NCBI GenBank assembly: GCA_964508225.1
Contig: CAZDRX010000009.1
Location: 1 to 64,000 of the forward strand
DNA from: CAZDRX01 sp964508225
Lineage (GTDB): Bacteria; Patescibacteriota; Gracilibacteria; Peribacterales; Peribacteraceae
Direction of reading: 5' to 3'
Length of the DNA stretch: 64,000 bases
A model generated the notes under the pieces. That model did not search any database, had not been told where the DNA came from, and saw only the letters and a list, made by a program, of their open reading frames with translations. The stretch's first letter is position 1; every line of letters starts with the position of its first letter. The translations under genes and the position numbers were made by a program. Shown one piece after another: positions 1 through 9,118 of this stretch.

Positions 1-3000
1 AAGTTGGCTCTGCTCATGAGGGAGCCTGTGAGGGTGAGGGACTTCACGATCGGCGTCCCAAAGCTGTCGGTGAGACGGATGAGGAGCTTGCTGGCCTCCG
101 AGGAGCCGGGAGGTTGCCCTTCGGGTCCGGCGATCTCGAGGCAGGGTTTGTAGCGCAGGAGGTCGCTCCTGATAAAGCCGAAGGAGACGGACTTCTTCTC
201 GCCGGACTTGAGGGTGATCTTCTCGATCACTTCGTCGGTGGTGGGGTCGTAGCCTTTGAGGACATCGGAACCTGTGGCGAAGAAGATGCTGTAGCCTTTC
301 GCATTGCCGGGAGGGAGATCGAAGGTGCCGTTGCCTTTGTCGTTCAGGAGGATCGTTTTGCGGACGGCCGTACCGTCGGTCGTGGAGCCGGAGGCGGTGA
401 AGGCCAGACCCTTGAAGCCCTGCAGTTCGCTCGTCTGCTTCTTGCCGTCCCCGTTCACATCGACGAAGGCGGAGACGGTGAGGATGCCGTTTCGCACGGA
501 GGAGTCGGAAGGTTTCGTGCTGCCCTGATTGAGGACGACTCTCGAGAGGCCGCCACCGGTAGCATCCGAGGTACCGGAGCTGCCGGAGCTGCCGGTGAAG
601 GTCACGTTGCAATCATTATCGAGGGTAAAACTCTGCTGAGTGCTCCAGGTCGCTTTGAATCCGGTATCAACGGTGGCCACGCTCCAGTAGTAGGTGAGGC
701 CGGTGCGACACAGAGGATTCTTGAGAAGCATTGTTCGACTCTGACCGTTCGGCACGACGCGCGTCACCCAGTTGGGGGATGCGGTCTTACCGGAGACGAT
801 GTTGTTGGCATTGGAGCCTGTTCCCACACGAAGCTGGTACTGGAGGAGGCGGGTCGCAGTCTGCGTATCCGAGCCGGAGCCCCACGAGAAACGGACTGTG
901 AGGACGCCATCGGTGCCGCCAGCAGAACAGGAGGCGTTGCCGCAGTCTGCGACTTTGAGGTTGGCATTCGTACCGTCGTAGTAACTGATGACCGGTTTGT
1001 TGTCTGCTCCCATCACAAGCGAAGTGTAATTTCCCACAGCGCCAACTGCATCGACGGTCGTTGTCGTATTTCCCGATGAGCACGCTGCATTACCACATTT
1101 TATGACCTTCAAAGCGCCACCGTCATAACTGATGACCGGTAGATCGTCGGCACCGAGTTTAATCGAAGAATAGGTTCCGACAAAGCCACTCGAATCAACG
1201 GTTGTCGTTGTATTCCCGGATGAACACGATGCATTACCGCATTTTGTCACTTTCAGATCCTGGGTCGAATCCGTGTAGTAACTTGTGACCGGATACCCGT
1301 CTGCTCCAATCGTAATCGAAGTATAGCTTCCTACATCGCCGAACGAATCTACGATCGTTGTCGTATTGCCCGACGTACAAGCCGCGTTACCGCATTTTGT
1401 AACTTGCAAGTCACCACTGATGCTCTCGTAATGGCTGATGACCGGATACCCATCTGTTCCAATCGCGATGGAGGAATCGTACCCCATGGTGCCGCTCTCC
1501 ACGAGTGTGCTGGTGTTCCCCGATGAACATGCGGTATTACCGCACTTCGTCACCTTCAGGCCGAGTGAAGCGTCTTTATGACTGATGACGGGGAACGTAT
1601 CGGTACCGATGGCAATGGAGCCATAGCTTCCGACGTTGCCGGTGCTGTCGACGGTTGTCGTGGTATTGCCCGATGAGCATGCTGCATTCCCGCACTTCGT
1701 TACCTTCAAATCGAGGTTCGTGGAATCGTAGTAGCTGATGACGGGATTGCCGTCCGTACCGGTCGCGATCCTTGCGTAACGTCCAACGTTGCCGGTGCTG
1801 TCCACGGTTGTCGTGGTATTGCCCGATGAGCAAAATGCATTACCGCATTTCGTTACCTTCAAATCGGCGTTCGTGGAATCGTAGTAGCTGATGACGGGAT
1901 AGCCGTCATTTCCTACTGCAACAGAGGTAAATTCCCCCACGTTTCCAGTTGAATCGAGCGTTCTGATGCCATTATTTTGTGAAAAGAACGTCGTGCCAAA
2001 ACCTGTAGAGGGTGCTGTCGGTGCGGTATTCGCACTCGTGGCTGCCTGATCGTTTTTGTAAAACCTCTTCGGGACGCTGATCGTCGTTCCGGCCACGTAA
2101 TCAAGATCGCCATCGGCGTCCAAGTCGGCCAGGGCAATACTGACTCCTCCGTCTCCCGCGCCGGTGAGCGTCGATGATCCGAAATTGGCACTTCCGTCAT
2201 TGATCCAATGATTGTTACCACCATTCGTGGTGGCCAGAATATCGAGATTGCCGTCATTGTTGATGTCGCCTAGCACACCTAGGAGAACTCCTGCAGAGGC
2301 ATTGAGGACTGTGCCTGCAACGAATGTTCCGTTCGTCTGCTGGATATACGGCGTGACAGTGGTCACCGAGAAGTTATAGACCACAAAATCAATACGACCG
2401 TCGGCATTGAGATCTCCCACGCTCAGTCTGGAAGCAGTAGGCTCGACATTACTTGTAGACTCAACGAAAGCACCGGTGCCACTATTCAGATAGACACTGA
2501 TTCTGCTATTCGTTTCCTGCGTCAGCACAACATCCAGATAGCCGTCACTATTGAAGTCAGCGATCGAAATATCTTTTGCGTACGGAAGGGTCGAAGCGGC
2601 TTCCGTAAAGTTCCCGTGACCGTCGTTGATCCAGACAGCCTTTGTGTTGTTCGCGCCAGTGCTGACCAGAATATCCAGATCGCCGTCATTGTCGAGATCT
2701 GCGAGCTCGATATTCGTAAAATCCGAGGCAGCTCCCGACGGAGTGAGCGACGTGAGGGCGAATGTGCTGCTGCCGATATTTTTGAACAGGTGAATCCTGT
2801 CGAGACCGCTGCCGCCTGTGCGCTCAGCCACGATATCCGTGTCCCCGTCGCCGTCGATGTCACCACCTGCAAACTTGCCGAAGTACTGGGAGTTGCCGAA
2901 GGTCGAATGCGCAAACGTACTGTCACCGTTATTGGAATACAGATGATGCGCAAGCGATCCTGCTGTGTCCGAGGTACCGGCTACCCAATCGAGATATCCG

Positions 3001-3317
3001 TCATCATTGACATCGAGAATGAGGACATCGTTGAGCTGATCCGTTTCGGAAGTTGAGCTGTAGAGTGTGAAGCTCATTGCGTACACCTTCGCCACAAACT
3101 GTACCGAGAGAACAAGAAACAGGATGGTCAGCGCATTCGTCGCTGCGATTTCAAGGCGCGAAGGAATGTGCCTGAACGTGCGCTCGACCGAAGCGATGGA
3201 TTCGCGATCCACGTGGAGAAAGCGCGCGATGACGTGCCACTCACGTACGAGAAAATATGCCGCGGTGAACACGAGAGCGGCGTTCATCCAGAGCGAGTCG
3301 ACCCCCAGTACTGCCAT
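1..3317 (-). CDS. Giant FG-GAP / repeat surface protein (partial, C-terminus beyond left edge)
   Basis: The reading frame is open from about 3317 to base 1 and was checked by translating several stretches; at least 1105 codons are present. The N-terminus is hydrophobic (two or three membrane segments before residue 80). Then come seven calcium-type FG-GAP/VCBS motifs (for example DVNDDGYLDW, DIDGDGDTDI, DLDNDGDLDI, DINNDGNLDI) between about 3030 and 2090. Next are seven imperfect repeats of about 50 residues with the core PVISYYD...LKVTKCGN, a Fn3/Ig-like stretch (about 950-600) and an SdrD/Cna-B-like segment with FVDVNGDG (about 480-300). This is the build of a large extracellular adhesin or beta-propeller protein. 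The start is uncertain: 3317 is the first ATG in frame, but the frame stays open to a TGA about 85 bases upstream and the first helix would be cut by this start. Family function is inferred; the ligand is unknown. Confidence 0.8.
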   Translation of the reverse strand, partial: MAVLGVDSLWMNAALVFTAAYFLVREWHVIARFLHVDRESIASVERTFRHIPSRLEIAATNALTILFLVLSVQFVAKVYAMSFTLYSSTSETDQLNDVLILDVNDDGYLDWVAGTSDTAGSLAHHLYSNNGDSTFAHSTFGNSQYFGKFAGGDIDGDGDTDIVAERTGGSGLDRIHLFKNIGSSTFALTSLTPSGAASDFTNIELADLDNDGDLDILVSTGANNTKAVWINDGHGNFTEAASTLPYAKDISIADFNSDGYLDVVLTQETNSRISVYLNSGTGAFVESTSNVEPTASRLSVGDLNADGRIDFVVYNFSVTTVTPYIQQTNGTFVAGTVLNASAGVLLGVLGDINNDGNLDILATTNGGNNHWINDGSANFGSSTLTGAGDGGVSIALADLDADGDLDYVAGTTISVPKRFYKNDQAATSANTAPTAPSTGFGTTFFSQNNGIRTLDSTGNVGEFTSVAVGNDGYPVISYYDSTNADLKVTKCGNAFCSSGNTTTTVDSTGNVGRYARIATGTDGNPVISYYDSTNLDLKVTKCGNAACSSGNTTTTVDSTGNVGSYGSIAIGTDTFPVISHKDASLGLKVTKCGNTACSSGNTSTLVESGTMGYDSSIAIGTDGYPVISHYESISGDLQVTKCGNAACTSGNTTTIVDSFGDVGSYTSITIGADGYPVTSYYTDSTQDLKVTKCGNASCSSGNTTTTVDSSGFVGTYSSIKLGADDLPVISYDGGALKVIKCGNAACSSGNTTTTVDAVGAVGNYTSLVMGADNKPVISYYDGTNANLKVADCGNASCSAGGTDGVLTVRFSWGSGSDTQTATRLLQYQLRVGTGSNANNIVSGKTASPNWVTRVVPNGQSRTMLLKNPLCRTGLTYYWSVATVDTGFKATWSTQQSFTLDNDCNVTFTGSSGSSGTSDATGGGLSRVVLNQGSTKPSDSSVRNGILTVSAFVDVNGDGKKQTSELQGFKGLAFTASGSTTDGTAVRKTILLNDKGNGTFDLPPGNAKGYSIFFATGSDVLKGYDPTTDEVIEKITLKSGEKKSVSFGFIRSDLLRYKPCLEIAGPEGQPPGSSEASKLLIRLTDSFGTPIVKSLTLTGSLMSRAN
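905..1945 (-). repeat. Seven tandem ~150-bp coding repeats
   Basis: Seven imperfect direct repeats lie in one frame inside the surface protein gene. The conserved block coding for K-C-G-N recurs at about 930, 1090, 1235, 1385, 1535, 1685 and 1838, a period of about 150-153 bases (50-51 codons). Each unit codes for a PVISYYD-type strand, a Cys pair and a TTTTVDST-type linker. The units at the high-coordinate end (1500-1940) look most alike by eye, which suggests recent duplication. Confidence 0.85.
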
Positions 3318-3406
3318 GAGGAGGCAGACGCTCAGTGCGAGTGCTGCAATCAGCCAGGAACGGACAGGGGATCTGTGGGTCAGTTTTGTGTGGGTATAAT
3401 CTCATG

Positions 3407-3435
3407 ATTATAGCACAAATAAGCACTTTTTTAAA
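3407..3435 (-). promoter_or_regulatory. Promoter of the FG-GAP surface protein gene
   Basis: On the minus strand there is a perfect TATAAT (3407-3412) with an upstream TG (extended -10) and a TTTAAA -35-like hexamer (3430-3435) at 17 bases. The promoter sits between the end of typA and the surface gene, so the surface gene can be transcribed separately from typA. Confidence 0.6.
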
Positions 3436-3454
3436 GCACACACACTCCCCTCCT

Positions 3455-5254
3455 CTAGGACTTCTTTGCGCGCTTGCGATCCGTCTCGTCCAGAAGCTTC
3501 TTTCTGAGGCGGATACTGGTCGGCGTGACCTCCACGAGCTCGTCCTCCTGGATGTACTCGAGGGCGCCGTCGAGGGTCATGATGCGGGGCGGGACGAGGC
3601 GGATGGCCTCATCGGCGCCGGATGAACGCATGTTGGAGAGCTTCTTCTCTTTGCCGACGTTCACCATGATGTCCATACCGTTCGGTGACTCACCGATGAT
3701 CATGCCTTCGTACACGGGCACACCGGAGCCGATGAAGAACGTGCCGCGTTCCTGCAGATGGAAGATCGCGAAGGCCACAGACTCTCCCGTGATAGCGGAG
3801 ATGATGGAACCCGTCGTGCGTCCCGGCATATCGCCCGCGTACGGCGCAAACTTGCTGAAGGCGTGTGTGAGGATACCGTTACCGCGCGTGTCGATGATGA
3901 ACTCGTTCCGGAAGCCGAGGAGACCTCGCGTGGGGATCTCGTACGTGAGGCGCGCGATGCCGTTCTTCGTTTCCATGTTCTGCATGAGACCCTTGCGGAG
4001 ACCGAGCTTCTGGATGACGGCGCCGGAGACTTCCTCGGGCACGTCGATGTACGCGATTTCAAACGGTTCCAGCTTCACGCCGTTCTCTTCGTGCGTGATG
4101 ACTTCGGGACGTGACACGGCGAGCTCGAAGCCCTCGCGACGCATGGATTCGATGAGCACGCCAAGGTGCATTTCTCCGCGACCTGATACGCGGAACGCAT
4201 CCGTGCGATCCCCCACTTCGATCTTGAGTCCCACGTTCGTCTCGAGCTCTTTCTCGAGGCGCTCGCGGATGTGACGGGTGGTGACGAGCGTCCCCTCTTT
4301 GCCCGCGAACGGTGAGTTGTTGACCATGAAGTCCATCGACACCGTCGGCGGATCGATCTTGATCACCGGAAGCGGCTCGATATCCTGCTGTGTGGTGATG
4401 GTATCTCCGACGTAGACCTCGGGCAGACCCGAAAGCAGCACGACGTCGCCCGCCACGGCCTCCTTCACTTCGGCCTGATTCACACCCTGATAGACCTTGA
4501 TCTTCGTGATGCGTCCGGGCTTGCGCGTTCCGTCTGGCTTGATGACAAACACGTTCTGGTTCTGCGCGACTGTCCCGTCCGTAATGCGTCCGATGGCCGT
4601 GCGTCCGGAGAATGTATCGTACTCGAGGTTCACGGGCTGAACACGCAGAGGCTTGGTTGCGTCATTTTCGCCGGGCTTTACTTCGCGAAGGATGAGATCG
4701 AAGAGCGGATCAAGATTCTTGGATTCGTCCGTGAGTTTGAGCTTCGCGACTCCGTCGCGTCCGATGGCGAAGATGTACGGGAAATCGAGCTGCGTGTCGT
4801 TGGCACCGAGCTGGATGAAGAGATCGAAGACCTGTGAGAGAGCCTTCTCGGGATCCGAACCTTCGCGGTCGATCTTGTTGATGATGACAATCGGACGGAT
4901 GCCCATCTCGAGAGACTTCTTGAGCACGAAGCGGGTCTGGGGCATCGGACCGTCGAACGCGTCGACGAGGAGACAGACGCAGTCGCACATACGCAGCACG
5001 CGCTCCACTTCGGATCCGAAGTCGGCGTGACCGGGCGTATCGACGATGTTGATCTTCGTCCCCTTGTACAGGATCGAGCAGTTCTTGGCGTAGATGGTGA
5101 TGCCACGCTCCTTCTCCTGATCGTTGCTGTCCATCACGCGCTCGGTGAGCTGCTGATGCGCTTCGAACGCGCCTCCCTGACGGAGGATCTGGTCGACCAG
5201 CGTGGTTTTTCCGTGGTCGATATGCGCGATGATGGCAATAGTCCTAAATTCCAT
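3455..5254 (-). CDS. typA: Ribosome-associated GTPase TypA/BipA
   Basis: This 599-residue translational GTPase is the normal length for the family. The P-loop AHIDHGKTT lies at residues 10-18, the G3 motif is DTPGHADF and the G4 motif is NKID, followed by elongation-factor domain II, the domain III/V folds and a TypA-specific C-terminal domain ending in RLRKKLLDE. TypA binds ribosomes and helps 50S assembly and stress adaptation. The ATG at 5254 gives the canonical N-terminus MEFRTIAIIAHIDHGK. A -10-like TACACT (5263-5268) lies only 8 bases upstream and there is no Shine-Dalgarno site, so the mRNA may be leaderless. A longer open frame to 5299 is less likely. Confidence 0.95.
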   Translation of the reverse strand: MEFRTIAIIAHIDHGKTTLVDQILRQGGAFEAHQQLTERVMDSNDQEKERGITIYAKNCSILYKGTKINIVDTPGHADFGSEVERVLRMCDCVCLLVDAFDGPMPQTRFVLKKSLEMGIRPIVIINKIDREGSDPEKALSQVFDLFIQLGANDTQLDFPYIFAIGRDGVAKLKLTDESKNLDPLFDLILREVKPGENDATKPLRVQPVNLEYDTFSGRTAIGRITDGTVAQNQNVFVIKPDGTRKPGRITKIKVYQGVNQAEVKEAVAGDVVLLSGLPEVYVGDTITTQQDIEPLPVIKIDPPTVSMDFMVNNSPFAGKEGTLVTTRHIRERLEKELETNVGLKIEVGDRTDAFRVSGRGEMHLGVLIESMRREGFELAVSRPEVITHEENGVKLEPFEIAYIDVPEEVSGAVIQKLGLRKGLMQNMETKNGIARLTYEIPTRGLLGFRNEFIIDTRGNGILTHAFSKFAPYAGDMPGRTTGSIISAITGESVAFAIFHLQERGTFFIGSGVPVYEGMIIGESPNGMDIMVNVGKEKKLSNMRSSGADEAIRLVPPRIMTLDGALEYIQEDELVEVTPTSIRLRKKLLDETDRKRAKKS

Positions 5255-5314
5255 GACGCTGTAGTGTAGCGGTTTTTTTGTCGGTGTACAGCCCTCCACA
5301 GCACTTCAGACCCC

Positions 5315-6022
5315 CTACACGTGGCGACGCAGAACAAACATGGGCGGCACGGCACGCTTGGTGTCCTGCACCCGGCTCCTCATCATGCTGGGGCAGAAGC
5401 TGCCGAGAACGAAGTCGCCGCATTCGGCACCGAACTCCTGCACATAGTTACTCATATGAGCCGCCATATTCAGAAGGCGGGGAGGTCTCATCTCAGGTGC
5501 AAGCAAAAGAAATGCATTCAGATTCCGGAGCCGGTCATCCTCAGGACTCAGATCCTTGAGAATATCGCGGGAAGTCTCGAGTGCGGAAAACAATGCACCT
5601 CCACTCGAATTCTCTCGCGAGACGGCGGAAATCCAGATACGTCCGTTCCGGAGAGAAGGTCCGACATACGGACAATGCTGACTGATCGTTTCACGGAGCC
5701 AGCGGTGCGTCTCAGCAAATGTGTGCAGAATCCCCTGGTCCGGGATTTCCGTATCCTGATCACTGAGAAACTCGTCCATGTTGATGTAGGAGAATGCGTG
5801 AGGATCAGTGTCACCGGAGGGGTGGAGCGCTCCGATCTCCCTCACGACATTCTGAAAGTCTCCCGTGCGCCGCTCCCCTGCCACCGTATGGAAGATCTCC
5901 GCACGCGACTTCTCGTGGATCCGGTCGATGCCGTACTTCTCGGCGATGCGCCAACGGTCAACAGCGTCGAAGACTTCGGTAGTCTCGCACGTCGATCGTC
6001 GTTCGAGTATCTGAGGCGTCAT
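5315..6022 (-). CDS. DUF6875-like protein of unknown function
   Basis: This 235-residue soluble protein has no signal peptide. The centre (CPYVGPSLRNGRIWISAV, residues about 117-134) and the C-terminus (PPMFVLRRHV) resemble from memory the DUF6875 family, which carries a CPF[VI]-type motif and a PVPMLAIRHMV-type end; no search was run. The minus frame is preferred over an overlapping plus-strand frame because its composition is protein-like and because a good promoter (TTGACA, 16 bases, TATTAA) precedes it. It lies 60 bases upstream of typA in the same direction. The function is not known. Confidence 0.6.
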   Translation of the reverse strand: MTPQILERRSTCETTEVFDAVDRWRIAEKYGIDRIHEKSRAEIFHTVAGERRTGDFQNVVREIGALHPSGDTDPHAFSYINMDEFLSDQDTEIPDQGILHTFAETHRWLRETISQHCPYVGPSLRNGRIWISAVSRENSSGGALFSALETSRDILKDLSPEDDRLRNLNAFLLLAPEMRPPRLLNMAAHMSNYVQEFGAECGDFVLGSFCPSMMRSRVQDTKRAVPPMFVLRRHV

Positions 6023-6046
6023 GCAGATGCAGGGTGAGGAGGTGAA

Positions 6047-6074
6047 TTAATACGGAAGTCATCATCGTTGTCAA
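6047..6074 (-). promoter_or_regulatory. Sigma-70-type promoter of the DUF6875-like gene
   Basis: Minus-strand consensus -35 TTGACA (6069-6074), 16-base spacer and -10 TATTAA (6047-6052), 24 bases before the ATG at 6022. Confidence 0.6.
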
Positions 6075-6167
6075 AAAACCTGAGGCACCGGAAATGCTGG
6101 TGCGCTTTCCAGAGCGAAACGAATGCTCCGGTCTTGCGGAGAGACCGCAACTCTGTACAATGCACCC

Positions 6168-6239
6168 ATGGTAGGTACCCCCCCTTCCGCGGCCTTTTCC
6201 TTTCCGGACAAGGCGTGCTTCTGCGTTCCCGCCTTCTAG
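6168..6239 (+). CDS. Putative 23-codon leader peptide upstream of purF
   Basis: A short ORF starts with ATG at 6168, just 6 bases after a -10-like TACAAT (6156-6161), and stops with TAG only 3 bases before the purF ATG. The peptide starts MVGTPPSAAF and ends with two Cys residues near CFCVPAF. Its position suggests that ribosomes starting at the transcript 5' end translate it and then reinitiate at purF. It could also be a chance frame within an untranslated leader; no homologue is known to me. Confidence 0.4.
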   Translation: MVGTPPSAAFSFPDKACFCVPAF

Positions 6240-6242
6240 CCC

Positions 6243-7748
6243 ATGTGTGGAATTATCGCCGTCTCCGGCTACCGCGACGTCATCCAGGAACTCTACGACG
6301 GACTCATCGTGCTCCAGCACCGCGGACAGGACGCAGCGGGCATCGTCACCTACGACAACCAGTTCCACCTCAAGAAGTCGACGGGCATGGTGAGCGAAGT
6401 CTTCCACAAGAGCTCACTCGAGCGCCTGAAGGGCCCGATGGGCATCGGTCACGTCCGTTACCCGACCGCCGGATGCAGCAGCGAATTCGAGGCACAGCCG
6501 TTCTTCGTGAACTCCCCCTTCGGCATGGCGCTCGCGCACAACGGCAACCTCACGAACGCAGCGCAGCTCGCACGCGAGATCAAGGAGTACGACTACCGCC
6601 ACCTCAATACGAACTCGGACTCCGAGGTGCTGCTCAACGTCTTCTCGCTCGCACTCCGCAAGCAGCGTCCCAATCACCTGACGGCCGAGCACGTCTTCCG
6701 CGCGGTGAAGATGGTCTTCCGGCGCTGCAAAGGCGCCTACTCGGTCGTGTCACTCATCGGCGGTCACGGCATCGTCGCCTTCCGCGATCCGCACGGCATC
6801 CGTCCGCTCCAGCTCGCACGCAAGCGCTACGGCATGAAGTACGAGTACATGGTCGCGTCCGAGAACACGGTCTTCAAAGCGCTCGACTACGAGTTTATGC
6901 GGGACATCCAGCCGGGTGAAGTCGTCTTCATCGACAAGAACAACCGTCTGCACTCCCGCGTGGTGAAGCAAGGCACACTCAATCCGTGCATCTTCGAGTG
7001 GGTGTACCTCGCCGCTCCGGATTCCACGATCGACGGCGTGAACGTCTACAAGGCGCGCGTCCGCATGGGAGAGTATCTCGCAAAGCAGATCCGCGCCGCG
7101 GGCATCCAGATCGATTCCGTGATCCCGATTCCGGACACCGGGCGTCCCGCCGCTGCCGGTCTCGCCGACAAGCTCAAAGTCCGCTACCGCGAGGGCTTCG
7201 TGAAGAACCGCTACATCGGACGCACGTTCATCATGCCCGGTCAGGAAGTCCGCAAGCGCAGCCTGAACTTCAAGCTTCACCCGATCGACCTCGAGTTCAA
7301 AGGCAACAGCGTGCTCCTCGTGGACGACTCCATCGTCCGCGGCAACACGAGCAGGAAGATCGTCGAGATGGCGAGGAAAGCGGGAGCCAAGAAGGTCTAC
7401 TTCGCCTCGGCATCGCCGCCGATCATCGGTCCCGATCCGTACGGCATCGATCTCCCGACAACCACGGAGCTCATCGCCGCCAATCACTCCATCGAGGAGA
7501 TCCGCAAAGCGATCGGCGCGGACGGCCTCTTCTACAACAGCATCGATGACATGCGGAAATCCATCCGCGTGGGTAACCAGAAGATTCGACACTTCAGTGA
7601 GGGCTGCTTCACCGGCAAGTATCCGACGCCCGAAGTGACCCCGAAGCTTCTCAAGAGCATGGGCTGCGGCCGCAACGAAACACGGGAGTCCTTCAACCGC
7701 GAACAGGAGCACAACCCTGATCAGACGAAGATGATGTCGCTTGTGTGA
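6243..7748 (+). CDS. purF: Amidophosphoribosyltransferase
   Basis: PurF makes 5-phosphoribosylamine from PRPP and glutamine, the committed step of purine synthesis. The protein (501 residues) begins Met-Cys-Gly-Ile, so Cys2 would be the glutaminase nucleophile after Met removal and no propeptide is present. The class II glutaminase domain fills residues 1 to about 240; the PRTase domain has the PRPP loop VLLVDDSIVRGNT at about 357-369. Of the four Fe-S ligands of the Bacillus-type enzyme, Cys is seen in PNPC and in GCFTGKYPT, but the positions equivalent to HPCFYGID and the first Cys of CxxCFTG are not Cys, so a cluster is unlikely. purD follows 17 bases downstream. Few CPR genomes keep de novo purine genes. 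Confidence 0.95.
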   Translation: MCGIIAVSGYRDVIQELYDGLIVLQHRGQDAAGIVTYDNQFHLKKSTGMVSEVFHKSSLERLKGPMGIGHVRYPTAGCSSEFEAQPFFVNSPFGMALAHNGNLTNAAQLAREIKEYDYRHLNTNSDSEVLLNVFSLALRKQRPNHLTAEHVFRAVKMVFRRCKGAYSVVSLIGGHGIVAFRDPHGIRPLQLARKRYGMKYEYMVASENTVFKALDYEFMRDIQPGEVVFIDKNNRLHSRVVKQGTLNPCIFEWVYLAAPDSTIDGVNVYKARVRMGEYLAKQIRAAGIQIDSVIPIPDTGRPAAAGLADKLKVRYREGFVKNRYIGRTFIMPGQEVRKRSLNFKLHPIDLEFKGNSVLLVDDSIVRGNTSRKIVEMARKAGAKKVYFASASPPIIGPDPYGIDLPTTTELIAANHSIEEIRKAIGADGLFYNSIDDMRKSIRVGNQKIRHFSEGCFTGKYPTPEVTPKLLKSMGCGRNETRESFNREQEHNPDQTKMMSLV

Positions 7749-7765
7749 TGTGATAAGGTGCACGC

Positions 7766-9118
7766 ATGAATATCTTCCTCGTTTCGAACTCCGCACGCGG
7801 TGAAGCGATCGCCGATGCTTTCTCTCGCAGTCCGCAGAAACCGGACATCTTCGTGGCATCCACGGTGAAGAGTCCCGGGTTCCAGAAGTACGCGAAAGAG
7901 CTGAACGTCGTGGACATCATGAGCCTCTCGAAAATGGTCGACCTCGCGAAGAAGTGCAAAGCCGACTTCGCCTTCGTCGCGCCGGATGATCCGATTGGCG
8001 CAGGAATCGCAGACCGTCTGGAAGCCGCAGGAATCCCCTGCGTGGCTCCCAGGAAGAACCTTGCAAGGATTGAGTCGAGCAAGAGCTTCGCACGCGAACT
8101 CATGAAGAAGCACGGCATCGACGCAAGTCCCCACTTCCGTGTGTTCACCATGTCTTCCGTCGACCAGAAGAAACAGACGGAGATCGACATCCGCGGCTAC
8201 CTCGAGCATGAGCTGCACGGGCACTACGTGGTGAAGTACGACGCCCTCAAGGGCGGCAAGGGTGTGAAAGTGAGCGGCGAGCACCTCATGACCATCGACG
8301 TCGGAGCCAAGTATGCGATGGAGTGTCTGAACGAGTGCGGCACGGTGGTGATCGAGGAGAAGCTCATCGGCGTCGAATTCAGTCTCATGTCCTTCGTTTC
8401 GGGAACCAAAGTCGTGGACATGCCCGCCGTGCAGGACCACAAGCGCGCAAACAGTGAAGACACGGGGCCGAACACGGGAGGCATGGGCACGTACAGCGAT
8501 GTCGGACATGGACTCCCCTTCCTCACCGCCGACGACGTGAAGCAGGCGAGCGAGATCAACCAGAAGATCGCGGAAGCACTCCTCAAGGAATGCAATGAGC
8601 CGTACAAAGGCATTCTCTACGGTGGATTCATCGCGGTGGAAGATGGCGTAAAGGTGATCGAGTACAACGCACGCTTCGGCGATCCGGAAGCGCTCAACGT
8701 GCTCCCCCTCCTCGAGTCCGACTTCGTCGAGATCTGCCAGAGCATCATCAAGGGGACGCTCACTCCCGATCTCGTCCGGTTCCAGAAGAAGGCGACCGTC
8801 TGCAAATACATCGTTCCGAAGAGTTACCCCGAGGGGAAGAAGGAAGTGGGTCAGAAAGTGCTCGTTCCGGACACCATCTCGGAGAATGCGCGCATCTACT
8901 ACGGTGACGTCTCGCTTGATCCGACGAACGCCATCCTCCTCGGAGGCTCGCGCAGTATCGGGATCGTGGGTATCGGAGAATCGCTTGCAGAAGCCGAACA
9001 AGCTGCTTCCACGGTCTGTGAAAAAGTGGTCGGACCCGTTCGCTACCGCTCGGACATCGGCACCGTGGATTCCATCCAGCGCAGAGTGGACCTCATGCAC
9101 AAGATGCGGTCGCGCTAG
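7766..9118 (+). CDS. purD: Phosphoribosylamine-glycine ligase
   Basis: PurD (450 residues) uses ATP to join phosphoribosylamine and glycine, the step after PurF. It is an ATP-grasp enzyme: N-terminal Rossmann-like domain (MNIFLVSNSARGEAI), ATP-grasp core with VVKYDALKGGKGV, the family motif NTGGMG, and the metal-binding end YNARFGDPEALNVL. It forms a pair with purF. The ATG lies 6 bases after TAAGGT (7754-7759), a weak -10. The gene is convergent with prfA, and the two stop codons share the palindrome CTAG (9115-9118). Confidence 0.93.
   Translation: MNIFLVSNSARGEAIADAFSRSPQKPDIFVASTVKSPGFQKYAKELNVVDIMSLSKMVDLAKKCKADFAFVAPDDPIGAGIADRLEAAGIPCVAPRKNLARIESSKSFARELMKKHGIDASPHFRVFTMSSVDQKKQTEIDIRGYLEHELHGHYVVKYDALKGGKGVKVSGEHLMTIDVGAKYAMECLNECGTVVIEEKLIGVEFSLMSFVSGTKVVDMPAVQDHKRANSEDTGPNTGGMGTYSDVGHGLPFLTADDVKQASEINQKIAEALLKECNEPYKGILYGGFIAVEDGVKVIEYNARFGDPEALNVLPLLESDFVEICQSIIKGTLTPDLVRFQKKATVCKYIVPKSYPEGKKEVGQKVLVPDTISENARIYYGDVSLDPTNAILLGGSRSIGIVGIGESLAEAEQAASTVCEKVVGPVRYRSDIGTVDSIQRRVDLMHKMRSR

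Noticed and set aside
114..1079. Long plus-strand open frame opposite the surface protein repeats
   Set aside because: It has a low-complexity Gly/Ala/Arg composition typical of the complement of a Thr/Asn/Asp-rich repeat gene, and the minus frame has recognisable FG-GAP and repeat motifs.
5321..6037. Plus-strand open frame opposite the DUF6875-like gene
   Set aside because: The minus frame has protein-like motifs and a consensus promoter; the plus frame has neither.
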